Assembly (NCBI GenBank): GCA_004282745.1
Contig: SHMT01000019.1
Location: forward strand, 1 to 64,000
DNA from: Candidatus Scalindua sp. SCAELEC01
Lineage (GTDB): Bacteria > Planctomycetota > Brocadiia > Brocadiales > Scalinduaceae
Direction: 5' to 3'
DNA: 64,000 bases
Shown here: piece by piece, positions 44,441-53,905 of the stretch
How the letters are laid out: every line of letters starts with the position of its first letter
How positions within the stretch are numbered: the stretch's first letter is position 1
Position numbers and translations under genes: made by a program
Notes under the pieces: generated by a model
Told to the model about the DNA's origin: nothing
What the model saw: the letters and a program-made list of their open reading frames with translations, nothing else
The model's database searches: none

Positions 44441-45386
44441 GACACCCTATCTATCAGTGGTGATTCCCGTATTCAACGAGGAGCAGAATATCCGAGAACT
44501 TTTAGAGCGTCTAAACAGAGTCATGAAGGATATGGGACGTCTTTATGAAATAATCATCATTGATGATGGGAGCAGTGACAACACACTTGAACTTCTCAAG
44601 CACTGCCAGATTGAAATCCCCAATATAACGCTGATAGAATTCAATCGAAACTACGGGCAGCATGCCGCTATTTTTGCTGGCTTTGAAAGAAGTTTAGGAG
44701 AAATAGTAGTCACGCTCGACGCCGACCTTCAAAATCCTCCTGAAGAGATTCCAAAACTGGTAAGCAAGGCGGAGGAGGGGTTCGAAGTCGTTGCAACCGT
44801 ACGCACAGATCGTAAAGACTCAATTTTCAGAAGGTGTGCCTCATTTGTAATAAACAAGATCACGGCAAAGATTACGGGTGTCAACCTGAAAGATTACGGA
44901 TGTATGTTGCGGGCCTACAGGAGAAACATCGTTCAACTGATGTGTGAATCAAAGGAGATCTCAACTTTTATTCCCGTCCTTGCCACATCATATGCCAAGA
45001 ATACGACCGAAATCGATGTGAAGCACGATCCTCGTAGTGGTGGAGAGACAAAATACAGCCTTACCCGTCTTATCTCGCTCCAGTTTGATCTCATGACCAG
45101 TTTTTCAATCTGGCCACTGAGGATGCTCATGCTTGTGGGGCTCGTAGTTTCACTGGCAGGCATTGGTTTCGGTATTTTCCTCCTCGTATCCAGAATAATT
45201 ATGGGGAGTGAATGGGCAGCCGAGGGTGTTTTTACCCTCTTTGCCGTACTCTTTTTCTTTGTTGGCGGACAATTTCTCGCGTTTGGCCTTCTCGGAGAAT
45301 ACATAGGAAGAATCTACTCAGAGGTGAGGCGAAGACCGAGGTTTGTCATCGAGAATGTACATACGGAGGAGACAAAGAAGGAATGA
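44430..45386 (+). CDS. arnC: ArnC: undecaprenyl-phosphate L-Ara4FN transferase
   Basis: A 318-aa GT2 enzyme that loads formylated L-Ara4N onto undecaprenyl phosphate at the inner membrane. The GT-A domain starts SVVIPVFNEEQNI, with the metal-binding LDADLQNPPEE and the KHDPRSGGETKYSLTRL block. Two C-terminal helices (LMLVGLVVSLAGIGFGIFLL and a second containing GGQFLAFGLLGEYIGR) are as in ArnC/DPM-like enzymes. ATG 44430 is chosen; it overlaps the preceding gene by 11 bp, and the longer frame from 44388 would overlap far more. Length matches E. coli ArnC (322). It overlaps the formyltransferase gene by ATGA. Confidence 0.92.
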   Translation: MEIKTPYLSVVIPVFNEEQNIRELLERLNRVMKDMGRLYEIIIIDDGSSDNTLELLKHCQIEIPNITLIEFNRNYGQHAAIFAGFERSLGEIVVTLDADLQNPPEEIPKLVSKAEEGFEVVATVRTDRKDSIFRRCASFVINKITAKITGVNLKDYGCMLRAYRRNIVQLMCESKEISTFIPVLATSYAKNTTEIDVKHDPRSGGETKYSLTRLISLQFDLMTSFSIWPLRMLMLVGLVVSLAGIGFGIFLLVSRIIMGSEWAAEGVFTLFAVLFFFVGGQFLAFGLLGEYIGRIYSEVRRRPRFVIENVHTEETKKE

Positions 45387-46306
45387 GGATCATTGTACTG
45401 GGGTATCATAGTATTGGCTGCCGGTGTCTTAAATATCTCATAAATGAGAAAGAGAATGTCGTAGCCATCTTTACTCACAAAGACAATCCCGGTGAGAACG
45501 TATTCTTTGATTCGATGCTGAAAGTAGCCAACGCTCATGGTATCCCCTGTTATCTGCCGGAAGATATCAATACCCATGAGTGGATATCACGGATAGAAGC
45601 GCTCTCTCCTGACATTATCTTCTCTTTTTACTACAGGAATTTAGTTTCACGAAAAATCCTTGATATCCCAAGGCTCGGTGCCATAAATCTCCACGGATCG
45701 CTTCTTCCAAAATACCGCGGTCGGTGCCCCGTTAACTGGGTATTGGTAAATGGAGAGACTGAGACAGGGGTCACCCTCCACTATATGGTTGAAAAACCCG
45801 ATTCCGGTGACATTATTGCGCAGAGAAAAGTCCCCATATTTTTTGAAGATACCGCCTATAGCCTGTACAAAAAAATAGAGAAAGAGGCCGTAGCAATACT
45901 TGATGAGACATTTCCACTGATAAAAGCGGGGAAAAACAACAGAGTATCGCAGGCTTCATTCAGTGGTTCATATTTTGGAGGAAGGAGACCTGATGACGGA
46001 AGGATACATTGGGAAAGGAAGAGTGTTGAAATCTATAACCTTGTGAGGGCGGTAACTCACCCATGGCCAGGTGCATTCTGTTTTTTCAGGAAACAAAGAC
46101 TCTTTATCTGGCAGTGCAAACCCCTACCTGTGAATGGACATCATGAACCGGGTGATTTTATATCTCTTGATCAGGGAGGATTTCTCATAGCGGCCAACCA
46201 GGGATCAGTATTGGTAAAAATATGTCAGTTAGAAGGAGAAGGCGAATCAGGCGGATATGAATTTGCTCAAGCACATGTACTCTGTGAAGGAGAAATATTT
46301 ACTTAG
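45383..46306 (+). CDS. arnA: ArnA formyltransferase domain as separate protein
   Basis: 307 aa, matching the N-terminal half of bifunctional ArnA, which N-formylates UDP-L-Ara4N with 10-formyl-THF. Catalytic residues N102, H104 (INLHGSLLPKYRG) and D140 fall at the same numbers as in E. coli ArnA. The real start is ATG 45383, overlapping the arnC stop; upstream codons of the longer frame are antisense-like. In enterobacteria this domain is fused to the decarboxylase; here the two are separate genes. The stop codon TAG is formed partly by the first two bases of MITE-B copy 3. Without the MITE the frame would end TAA at the same place. Confidence 0.92.
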   Translation: MRIIVLGYHSIGCRCLKYLINEKENVVAIFTHKDNPGENVFFDSMLKVANAHGIPCYLPEDINTHEWISRIEALSPDIIFSFYYRNLVSRKILDIPRLGAINLHGSLLPKYRGRCPVNWVLVNGETETGVTLHYMVEKPDSGDIIAQRKVPIFFEDTAYSLYKKIEKEAVAILDETFPLIKAGKNNRVSQASFSGSYFGGRRPDDGRIHWERKSVEIYNLVRAVTHPWPGAFCFFRKQRLFIWQCKPLPVNGHHEPGDFISLDQGGFLIAANQGSVLVKICQLEGEGESGGYEFAQAHVLCEGEIFT

Positions 46307-46450
46307 TGTTTGAACGAGAACTACACATCTACTGCGTTACTGTGATAATTCCGTAATCCTCACGTACTTGAGTACGTTCCGGTTACACAATTATTACGCG
46401 CCTTGTACCTGGGCAGTTCTCGTTCAAACACAGGCTTACGTTCAGACACT
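46305..46450. mobile_element. MITE-B, copy 3 (146 bp), between arnA halves
   Basis: Ends AGTGTTTGAACGAGAAC and (reverse) AGTGTCTGAACG, flanked by ACTT (46301-46304 and 46451-46454). It is inserted within the stop codon of the formyltransferase gene and upstream of the decarboxylase ribosome-binding site. The long stem it forms could affect mRNA stability or downstream expression. Confidence 0.9.
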
Positions 46451-46476
46451 ACTTAACATTTTAAAAGGAGGAAAAA

Positions 46477-47529
46477 ATGAAAATTCTTATTTTAGGTGTA
46501 AACGGTTTTATTGGACACAGCCTTGTCAACCGGATTTTAGACTCGACTGACTGGGAGGTATTTGGTATGGACCTTTCATCCTCGAAACTATCGGATTCAA
46601 TAGATAATTCACGGTTTCATTTTATTGAAGGTGATATTTCGATCCATAGGGAGTGGGTTGAGTACCACATTAAAAAGTGTGATGTGATTCTTCCCCTTGT
46701 GGCCATAGCAACCCCCGCACATTATGTTAAGGAACCGCTTCGGGTTTTTGAGCTTGGATTTGAGGAAAATCTCCGTATCGTTCGTCTCTGTGTGAAATAC
46801 GGAAAAAGAGTCTTGTTCCCATCGACTTCTGAAGTGTATGGTATGTGTGACGAGCCGGAATTCTCAGAGGAGACGAGCAATTTTGTGCTTGGCCCCATAA
46901 AGAAGCAGCGCTGGATCTACTCATGCGCAAAACAGCTTCTCGACAGGGTCATCTGGGCATACGGGGCTGAAGGAATACTTGATTTTACCCTTTTCAGGCC
47001 CTTCAACTGGATAGGCCCACGGCTTGACGACGTTGATGCGGCCAAAGAGGGCAGTTCCAGGGTAGTTACCCAGTTCATACTCAACATTGTGATGAACGAG
47101 CCCCTCAAGCTGGTTGATGGGGGAATGCAGAAAAGATGCTTTACCTATATAGATGACGGCATAGACTGCTTAATGAAGATTATTGAGAACAGAGATGGAG
47201 TATGCTGTGGAGAGATTTTCAACATAGGCAACCCGAATAACGAGTGCAGTATGAGGGAGCTCGCCGAGAATTTGCTAGATCTGTACCGGAAACATCCAGA
47301 AACAGAGACATATGGAAATACCTCTGAGATTTTTGAAGTATCATCAAATGAGTACTATGGTAAAGGATACCAGGATATCGTAGCAAGGAAACCATCAATA
47401 AAAAAAGCACAGAAACTCCTGGGATGGGAACCTAAGGTAGACATGGAGAGAGCCCTTAAACAAACTCTTGATTTTTTTATCGCGGAAAGCAGGGTAAATG
47501 GCTTGGTATGCACATCTACAACCGTGTAA
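46477..47529 (+). CDS. arnA: ArnA decarboxylase domain as separate protein
   Basis: A 350-aa extended SDR, matching the C-terminal half of ArnA, which oxidatively decarboxylates UDP-glucuronate to UDP-4-keto-pentose. It has the NAD-binding GVNGFIG, the STSEVYG segment (S118, E119, the pair used for decarboxylation) and Y148-x3-K152 (IYSCAK). [16 protein letters not shown] and the C-terminal [14 protein letters not shown] are typical. A strong ribosome-binding site (AAAGGAGG) lies 5 bp before the start, just after the MITE. The gene overlaps arnD by 22 bp. The presence of S/E rather than a plain UXS signature supports ArnA over UDP-xylose synthase. Confidence 0.9.
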   Translation: MKILILGVNGFIGHSLVNRILDSTDWEVFGMDLSSSKLSDSIDNSRFHFIEGDISIHREWVEYHIKKCDVILPLVAIATPAHYVKEPLRVFELGFEENLRIVRLCVKYGKRVLFPSTSEVYGMCDEPEFSEETSNFVLGPIKKQRWIYSCAKQLLDRVIWAYGAEGILDFTLFRPFNWIGPRLDDVDAAKEGSSRVVTQFILNIVMNEPLKLVDGGMQKRCFTYIDDGIDCLMKIIENRDGVCCGEIFNIGNPNNECSMRELAENLLDLYRKHPETETYGNTSEIFEVSSNEYYGKGYQDIVARKPSIKKAQKLLGWEPKVDMERALKQTLDFFIAESRVNGLVCTSTTV

Positions 47530-48407
47530 TATTGCTTAAAATTGATGTAGACACATACCGTGGTATGAAAAAGGGTGTCCCTGTGCTCTTAGAGGTTCTC
47601 CGAAGGCACGACATAAAGGCATCATTCTTTCTCTCCTTTGGCCCTGATAATTCTGGTAAAGCAATATGGAACATATTCCGAACGAAGGGGTTTCTCTCAA
47701 AGATGGTGAGGACAGGCGCCCCACGCCTCTATGGTTTCAAAACGATGCTATACGGGACACTGCTTCCCGCTCCCCTTATAAGCTCTGCACTTCCAGATCT
47801 TACGAGACAGATAGCTGAAGAGGGGCATGAAATAGGCGTTCATGCCTGGGACCACAGGTTATGGCAGGACAACCTCGATAAACTCTCAGAGAGAAGGATC
47901 CGTGAAGAATTTGAAAAGTCATTCCGTTCATTCAAAAATATCCTGGGTATTACTCCGAAAGCGACCGCGGCACCCGCCTGGTCATGCAATCTCTTAAGCC
48001 TTAAGATACAAGATTCGCTCGGTCTCGATTACTCCAGCGATACAAGAGGAAGATTGCCGTTCTATCCACGTTTTAATGGTCAGCTATTTAAGACGCTCCA
48101 AATACCTACAAACCAACCTTGTATTGAGGAATTGATTGGCCTCGGTTTTGTGAATAATGATAATCTGGTTAAGTATCAGGTTTCACTCCTGAAACAGTAC
48201 CTACCGAATGTAGTTACCATTCACGCAGAAGTGGAGGGTGGAATATATAAAGAAGAATTTGATCAATTCATCAGAAAAACGCTAACCGAAGGTTACCGGT
48301 TTTACCCTTTGAATGCAATTGCTCCAGGTTTTCATGACGCCCCGGAAAAGAGCGTAAATTACGGTCATCTTCCAGGCAGGAGCGGGACAGTGGCAATCTC
48401 CTCCTGA
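47508..48407 (+). CDS. arnD: ArnD: undecaprenyl-phosphate L-Ara4FN deformylase
   Basis: A 299-aa polysaccharide-deacetylase-fold enzyme that removes the formyl group after the sugar is on the lipid carrier, trapping it for flipping. The metal/acid motif is [15 protein letters not shown] (D13, D15), followed by [14 protein letters not shown], the metal histidines in [10 protein letters not shown], and TIHAEVEGG near the end. All match E. coli ArnD blocks. It overlaps the decarboxylase gene and is the last gene of the arn operon. A weak hairpin (TCCT/AGGA) followed by seven T at about 48399-48420 may terminate the operon. Confidence 0.92.
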   Translation: MHIYNRVILLKIDVDTYRGMKKGVPVLLEVLRRHDIKASFFLSFGPDNSGKAIWNIFRTKGFLSKMVRTGAPRLYGFKTMLYGTLLPAPLISSALPDLTRQIAEEGHEIGVHAWDHRLWQDNLDKLSERRIREEFEKSFRSFKNILGITPKATAAPAWSCNLLSLKIQDSLGLDYSSDTRGRLPFYPRFNGQLFKTLQIPTNQPCIEELIGLGFVNNDNLVKYQVSLLKQYLPNVVTIHAEVEGGIYKEEFDQFIRKTLTEGYRFYPLNAIAPGFHDAPEKSVNYGHLPGRSGTVAISS

Positions 48408-48437
48408 TAGGAATTTTTTTATGAATCCTTGTCTGCA

Positions 48438-49232
48438 TCACGTTTTTTTGGCAGGATAAAATCTGGTCGGGTCTTGCTGATAGTAAAGCATGAACTCTTC
48501 ATAAAGCTCCGGATGTTTCCGCTTGAGTTGTACAGGTTTTTCGAAGAAACATTCAGTGACTACCGCAAAGAATTCCGCAGGGTTTGTAGCGCCGTATCTG
48601 TCCATCACGGTACGCCTTCCATGCTCGGTATCCTTTCTGAACTTAGCATATTCTGCGCCAAGTACCCGTGCCCATGCAAGATACATTGATCTTCTCTCCA
48701 TGACGGGTGACCCGTGCGATTCGCCACCATCATGATCAATCTGATGGGCGAATTCATGAAATACGACGTTGTGTCCGTCATGGATATCGGCCGCGCCATA
48801 GAGAACATCACTCCATGATAAGACCACGGCTCCCCGGTGCCACGACTCACCGAGTCGGACTGATTCTCCCTCTGCGACAATCCCATTGCCCACAGATAGA
48901 GACTCATGCGCTACATATGCGCTGGGATAGACCACAATAGACTTGAGAGTATGGTAGTAGTCAGTCTTGCGGTGGAGCAGGAGAATGCATGCCTGGGCGG
49001 CAATCGTAACCTTAATCTCATCGTTGATCTGTAAGCCTCCGCATCCTTCAAAATTCTTCTCTTCGAGAAAAATGAGAATATGACCATGCAGCTCCTTCCT
49101 GTCAGCTTCCGGCAGGTACCGGTATAAAGGGACATTGCGTTCTACAATCATGAGCCAATTCGTTGGAAAAGGGGCCATGCGAAGCTGCTTTCTTCGACGT
49201 TGTCTAAATCCGAACATACGCAGGTTTCTCAA
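48438..49232 (-). CDS. mtfA: MtfA-family zinc metallopeptidase
   Basis: 264 aa. The gluzincin motif HEFAHQIDH gives H159, E160 and H163, and NPAEFFAVVTECFFEKP (about 207-225) provides the downstream Glu ligand. GESWHRGAVVLSW matches the MtfA family. In E. coli MtfA binds the repressor Mlc and so derepresses glucose uptake. Family members elsewhere are general peptidases, so the substrate here is unknown. It is convergent with the arn operon, only about 30 bp away, and unrelated to it in function. The start could also be a downstream Met; the first 19 residues are Arg-rich. Confidence 0.88.
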   Translation of the reverse strand: MRNLRMFGFRQRRRKQLRMAPFPTNWLMIVERNVPLYRYLPEADRKELHGHILIFLEEKNFEGCGGLQINDEIKVTIAAQACILLLHRKTDYYHTLKSIVVYPSAYVAHESLSVGNGIVAEGESVRLGESWHRGAVVLSWSDVLYGAADIHDGHNVVFHEFAHQIDHDGGESHGSPVMERRSMYLAWARVLGAEYAKFRKDTEHGRRTVMDRYGATNPAEFFAVVTECFFEKPVQLKRKHPELYEEFMLYYQQDPTRFYPAKKT

Positions 49233-49317
49233 TTTTCATGTTAGAAAATATGATACCATCTGTTGTTTTTGGTCGTTACGTTTAAGTGTGAATGACTCTC
49301 TTTTGCATAACACGGCC

Positions 49318-49531
49318 TGAACAGGAAAGAATAACTCGTCATTCTCGCCTGTCCCCGCCAGAAAGAGTGTCGGGCTGGCGAATGGCTGATAGGCCGGGCG
49401 GGCATCTCATTTTCAGGCCACCTTCGGTCGCTCCTCACTCGCTGCAGATCACGGTCCTGCTCGATCAGATTGATCAAATCTGATTTAAAACTGAGCGCAA
49501 TAAAACAACAAGTTATTTTTTCCTGGACCCT
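49318..49531. mobile_element. MITE-A, copy 2, with internal extension
   Basis: Reverse-orientation relative of 28411-28593. The right end is AGTTATTTTTTCCTGGACCCT, and the left end is decayed (AACAGGAAAGAATAACTC). The shared interior includes GCATCTCATTTTCAGGCCAC. It carries about 30-50 extra bp near the left end (the CCGCCAGAAAGAGTGTCGGG region). Confidence 0.8.
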
Positions 49532-49626
49532 AAATCAATGTTTTTCTCGACTGCTCTCCTATCCCGCTACATTTCCTCAAGCGACGCAAGAGAAAAGCAG
49601 GAACAGAATGGCTTTGTACTATAATA

Positions 49627-50511
49627 CTATAATGACCCAATTCCAATCTCACCATTTTCAGTAATTAAATGATCCACAAGTTTAAGGTCAATCAGATCAT
49701 GGGAGTGTGTGGTGAGAGGATATACACAACCGTCCTGTGCCATATCTACCACTTTTAAATAGATGTGCTGACGGGTACAGGGTTGATGAGAAAATTTTAG
49801 AGATTTCACAAAGAGATATACGGGTATATGGTTAAAATGGCAGAAGGAGACAACATTTGCCGATCCCACTACAGCCACCGCTTGTTTGTCATGGGTGACG
49901 GATACCGCGCCGATAAACAGTTTAGTGGCTTTTTCAAGTTGAAGGCTCAAGGAATATTCGGGCACTATGATATGATCAATACCTGCTTCCGTCAGCCAGG
50001 CGATCATCTGTTTTGTCTTCAGAAAATCCTGCTTAAGAATTATTACAGAAAATTTTCGGTTCAGTTCCTTTTCTGCTTCAATCAAAATACGTTTCACTAC
50101 GGTACTAGCGGAATGAGTAATAACGACGTCATTGTCCTGAACATATTGTCGACCAACCTGGATGACTTCCTCCGTCATGGACTCATACAGTTCCATTTTT
50201 TGTTGAAGAATTCTGATAGTTTGGTCTCTTATCTCATCACAACTTCCATCCGCATAGCTCCTTATCTCTTTTTCAAATTGTTCGACAAGATGGATGAGGG
50301 GTACGATTCTCGGTTCGGTGCTTTTAATGGTTTCGATCAGTTCTGCATACTGGACCATGAGATATTCCCGTTTACACCGTAACAATTTCACAGCATTTAT
50401 GAACGACTGCAGTGCTGCCATCGTGGTACGGTTTGTCCCAAGCGCCTCTCCATGATCTCTAAAAAGAGAGTACAATTTTTCACGGTCTGTTATATTCACA
50501 ATGACATCCAC
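49627..50511 (-). CDS. eIF-2B alpha/beta/delta-family protein
   Basis: A 294-aa protein of the eIF-2B/MtnA/R15P-isomerase superfamily. It has the N-terminal helical domain, then the Rossmann-like half with DNDVVITHSASTVVKRIL, the sugar-phosphate-isomerase-type VVGSANVVSF, and a C-terminal VDHLITENGEIGIGSL that matches the DxxxTE(x)G ending of the family. Bacterial stand-alone members are thought to act on sugar phosphates, or their role is unknown. Translation initiation is unlikely. The gene overlaps the upstream permease gene by 16 bp, so the two are translationally coupled; a shared substrate cannot be deduced. The catalytic Cys and Asp of MtnA were not clearly located. Confidence 0.8.
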   Translation of the reverse strand: MDVIVNITDREKLYSLFRDHGEALGTNRTTMAALQSFINAVKLLRCKREYLMVQYAELIETIKSTEPRIVPLIHLVEQFEKEIRSYADGSCDEIRDQTIRILQQKMELYESMTEEVIQVGRQYVQDNDVVITHSASTVVKRILIEAEKELNRKFSVIILKQDFLKTKQMIAWLTEAGIDHIIVPEYSLSLQLEKATKLFIGAVSVTHDKQAVAVVGSANVVSFCHFNHIPVYLFVKSLKFSHQPCTRQHIYLKVVDMAQDGCVYPLTTHSHDLIDLKLVDHLITENGEIGIGSL

Positions 50512-51812
50512 AAATAAATGGAAAGATAGATCGAAGAAATCACCAGTGTTATCAATGCAATCAGGGCGCTTGATCTCATGAACTCAAAAAAGCTGATATT
50601 GTGCTTATATTTTTTTGCAATGCCTACGGTAACGATATTGGCCGAAGCGCCGAGCATTGTCAGGTTTCCCCCAAAACAGGCCCCAAGGACCAGAGCCCAC
50701 CAGAGAATATTATTGGGAATAGGATTCGATTCCTGCATAAGCTTGACAATAGGTATCATGGCAATGGTAAAAGGAATATTATCCAATACACCGGACGCTA
50801 TACCCGACACCCATAACACCATGAGTACCATGAGGTAGGGATTGTTGCCTACCCGGAGGAATACGTTATGTGCCAGCCACTCAATAACCCCTTTTTCTTC
50901 CAGTATTCCAATCATAACAAAGAAACCGGAAAAGAAAAGCAGGGTATCCCATTCTATCTCTTCCAGCATTTTCTCTACATCAACCTTCGAAACTACAAAG
51001 AGTAACATGGCTACAAAAATGGAGGCCACACCAGGTGAAATTCGGGTTATGGTTTGAGTGACAAACAGGCCAATGACTATCGTAAGGCAGGCAAGGCTCT
51101 TACCGACAAACATTTTATCAATCTGTACGTTTAAAAATTCATTTCGGATTTTTTCAAGGAGTAACTGGACCGAAAATAATTTCGTGAGGTTTGTGTTAAT
51201 GGGTTTGAATTTCTCTCTGTGGGTTATCCAGATAAATACTATTGCCGCGCACATGGCTATGAGAACGGGAATGGCAAGGTTGAATATAAATTGATTAAAG
51301 GTCAACCCCATTTTGGAACCAATTATTATATTGGGTGGATCTCCGATCAGCGTCGCTGTACCCCCAATATTTGAAATCACCGCCTGGCTGATAATGTATA
51401 ATTTCGGATCCAACCCCATACCGGCCGTTAACTGGATAACGATCGGAATAACAATGAGCACGGTAGTAACATTATCAAGAAATGCCGACAAAAAGGCGGT
51501 AACAACGGAAAACAGGATCAATATCTTCAGCGGACTGCCCTGGGTAAGCTCGGCAATTTTTACCGACACAAATGAGAAGAGCATGGTCCTTTTGAGAATA
51601 GCAACGATAGCCATCATCCCCAACAGCAGCATAATAGTCTCAAAATCAATGAAACCAATGGCCGAATGTTCATCAACCACTCTCAATATCAACAGCACCA
51701 TGACACCGAGCAGGACGGCAACGGCTTTATTGATTATTTCGAGGGTAATAACAATATAAACGGCTATAAAAACAGATAACGGCAACCATACTCCGTGCAT
51801 ATTTATACTCAA
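50496..51812 (-). CDS. Ion permease of the ArsB/NhaD/SLC13 (IT) superfamily
   Basis: A 438-aa inner-membrane transporter with about 11-12 helices. Two inverted-repeat signature loops are visible: AFLDNVTTVLIVIPIVIQLT and IASGVLDNIPFTIAMIPIVK. Each has the DN(V/I)xxT/xxF pattern typical of the ArsB/NhaD/P-protein branch, and GDPPNIIIGSK and NLTMLGASANIV are also present. Members move arsenite, Na+/H+ or dicarboxylates. The GDPPNIIIGS motif is closer to NhaD/P-protein than to citrate carriers, but the substrate is open. It is the first gene of a two-gene minus-strand operon with the eIF-2B-family gene. Confidence 0.85.
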   Translation of the reverse strand: MSINMHGVWLPLSVFIAVYIVITLEIINKAVAVLLGVMVLLILRVVDEHSAIGFIDFETIMLLLGMMAIVAILKRTMLFSFVSVKIAELTQGSPLKILILFSVVTAFLSAFLDNVTTVLIVIPIVIQLTAGMGLDPKLYIISQAVISNIGGTATLIGDPPNIIIGSKMGLTFNQFIFNLAIPVLIAMCAAIVFIWITHREKFKPINTNLTKLFSVQLLLEKIRNEFLNVQIDKMFVGKSLACLTIVIGLFVTQTITRISPGVASIFVAMLLFVVSKVDVEKMLEEIEWDTLLFFSGFFVMIGILEEKGVIEWLAHNVFLRVGNNPYLMVLMVLWVSGIASGVLDNIPFTIAMIPIVKLMQESNPIPNNILWWALVLGACFGGNLTMLGASANIVTVGIAKKYKHNISFFEFMRSSALIALITLVISSIYLSIYLWMSL

Positions 51813-51918
51813 TTTTCAACTTTGCTAAAAATATAATTTGAAAACTCTGTTGGCAATAATAGCGGAAGTAAATTATAAAGTCATTAGAAAATAAAACAAC
51901 ATAGGTGCTAAAGAATTT

Positions 51919-53145
51919 TTATATATCCTTGGCTATATTTTCACTCGTTACGAGTCCATCTAAGACATTAATATCTTTCCACCTTTCTAATATTATCTTG
52001 AGAGGCAGCGCTTTCAGACTGTCTCCACCTACCAAGAGAAGGGTGTAAGGTTTTTTAATCTGTTTACGCAAGGATTTCTCTATCTCACAGAAATTTATCG
52101 TAATTATCGAACTGAAAAAAATTGCAGCATCGATGAGATCTTGTTTCGATATATGTACATTTTTATTAGCAATTTTTTTGAGCTTTTGCAGTTGCTCGGA
52201 CTCATCATATTTGAATCTTCCGTTTTTTCGTTCGAATACTTCTCCGACTAAATAGTGAAATAAAAACCCCCCTCTACCAAATGGGGCACATGCAATCTCA
52301 CCTACAATATCAAACTTTCTTAAGAAAGAGTGCAGGCCTAAATTAGAAATGTGACGAATAAAACCTGATGGAGTACATCTGCATCTTGTACTCCCTAAGC
52401 TAAGGACAACTATATCGCTTTGCAGAAATTCATTATCAATACCTAGCATTTTCTGGGTTCTGATACGTTGCTCGACAATTTCATATAAAGATTCTTTTTT
52501 GTAGAGGTTAGTGATTTTCGGTAATTGATACGTATTTGCTATTTCGACGTTTAATTTCCTGCCTAATAATTGAGAAGCAATGTAGAGTGGGGTCTGTTCT
52601 ATTAAACTATTGGAGCGTAAGGCGACACTGCTAGACAATCGCAAGTTTATGCCTGTATTATTCAATTCATCTGATAAACTACTTAACGTTGAATAATTAC
52701 AACTCCCACCCGATGCTAAAATCGAAAGCTTTTTTTCTTTGCTACTGTTATTTCCAACAATGCTCCTAGCATTTATCTCTTGAACTATTACATGAGAGGC
52801 ATACTTACCTATTTGATTGATGTAGGAGTTCGGATGAACAAAATAATCTGCGTTTTTTAACACTACGATATCTCTAAGGTTGTAAGTGTCTTTCAACCTT
52901 TTCTCCATCTCAATATTTCTCTCCTGATAAATCATCTTTAGTGGTGCAATTTTCTTACTTGTCCACCTAGACAACCTTTTAGAAACCAATGATTGTGAAA
53001 CATTTAAATCATGAGCAATCTCCCTTTGAGTGACAAATCTTGGCCATCGGTCATAAATAACCTTAGCGATCTTATCGTCAACTCTCTGGTGACGTATAGA
53101 AATCCCGGATTTGCTGTTACTGTTAACATCTCGTTTTTTTTGCAT
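51919..53145 (-). CDS. SorC/DeoR-type sugar-binding transcriptional regulator
   Basis: 408 aa. An N-terminal helix-turn-helix (about 35-60, FVTQREIAHDLNVSQSLVSK) is followed by a SorC-type effector domain: LASGGSCNYSTLSSLSDELN, QSDIVVLSLGSTRCRC, IVGEIACAPFGRGGFLF, and a C-terminal YTLLLVGGDSLKALPLKIIL. This layout is that of repressors of sugar catabolism that bind phosphorylated sugars. It is longer than the usual ~320 aa, with a divergent middle. The adjacent permease/eIF-2B-like operon, downstream on the same strand, is the natural candidate target and would suit a sugar-phosphate signal, but this is inference. Confidence 0.75.
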   Translation of the reverse strand: MQKKRDVNSNSKSGISIRHQRVDDKIAKVIYDRWPRFVTQREIAHDLNVSQSLVSKRLSRWTSKKIAPLKMIYQERNIEMEKRLKDTYNLRDIVVLKNADYFVHPNSYINQIGKYASHVIVQEINARSIVGNNSSKEKKLSILASGGSCNYSTLSSLSDELNNTGINLRLSSSVALRSNSLIEQTPLYIASQLLGRKLNVEIANTYQLPKITNLYKKESLYEIVEQRIRTQKMLGIDNEFLQSDIVVLSLGSTRCRCTPSGFIRHISNLGLHSFLRKFDIVGEIACAPFGRGGFLFHYLVGEVFERKNGRFKYDESEQLQKLKKIANKNVHISKQDLIDAAIFFSSIITINFCEIEKSLRKQIKKPYTLLLVGGDSLKALPLKIILERWKDINVLDGLVTSENIAKDI

Positions 53146-53361
53146 AATTGACTTACATAACCAGGAAGTTCAAAACAATATGGTTCCAATATTTCGATGT
53201 TGTTTTTACGGTGTGCTCAATAAATTGTAGTATTATTTTCTTCGAACACATTGTACAAAAAAAATTGACATTTGCAATATTTATTACTATCATAAATATA
53301 TTCAAAATTTTTGTTTTGTTTACAAACTTATAAAACCTTGTATGGAGCATAAAGGTTCGTT

Positions 53362-53865
53362 ATGAAACTCACAAAGAATGAAGTAAATGTGCTCAAATTA
53401 CTGGTCGACAATCCACTAAGTACAAATCAGGACATATCAAACGAGCTTGCGATAACTGCCCAAGGAGTTGGCAAAATAAAAAAGCAGCTCGTGGAGAAAG
53501 GATATATAAAAAGCCAGGAATTGAGCCTGGATTATGAAAAAATTGGCATAGATATACATGCAATTGCCTTGATAAAGATTTTACCCAGTGTTTTTAAGAA
53601 ATTCAAAAACAACGAGTTAGATAAAGTTTTAAAACCAACAAATGCTATCAGATCTTATTCAATACCTGAAACAGACATAACCCACATAATAATTTATGCC
53701 TTCAGAAATATTAAGGAATATGACTCATATTTCAGGAATCTTTTAGAAGAATTTGGGGACCATGTAGAGATAAAGCATTCCTTTGTGCTTTCCTCAGGGA
53801 GCATAATCAAATCATCATCCAAGGCTATGCTTTTGGAGGTCCTGGATGCCTGGAAATTTGATTAA
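53362..53865 (+). CDS. Lrp/AsnC-type winged-helix regulator
   Basis: A 167-aa protein. Residues 1-60 form a winged helix (TKNEVNVLKLLVDNPLSTNQ, then DISNELAITAQGVGKIKKQL). The rest is an alpha/beta domain of ferredoxin-like type (IDIHAIALIKILPSVFKKFK, then THIIIYAFRNIKEYDSYFRN), similar to the RAM ligand-binding domain of Lrp/AsnC. It is transcribed divergently from the SorC-type regulator across a 216-bp AT-rich gap. The target is not evident. MarR-like annotation is possible from the HTH alone. Confidence 0.7.
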   Translation: MKLTKNEVNVLKLLVDNPLSTNQDISNELAITAQGVGKIKKQLVEKGYIKSQELSLDYEKIGIDIHAIALIKILPSVFKKFKNNELDKVLKPTNAIRSYSIPETDITHIIIYAFRNIKEYDSYFRNLLEEFGDHVEIKHSFVLSSGSIIKSSSKAMLLEVLDAWKFD

Positions 53866-53905
53866 AAGATAGAATGTACATCATCATGGAGGTGAGGTAA
53901 GATTT

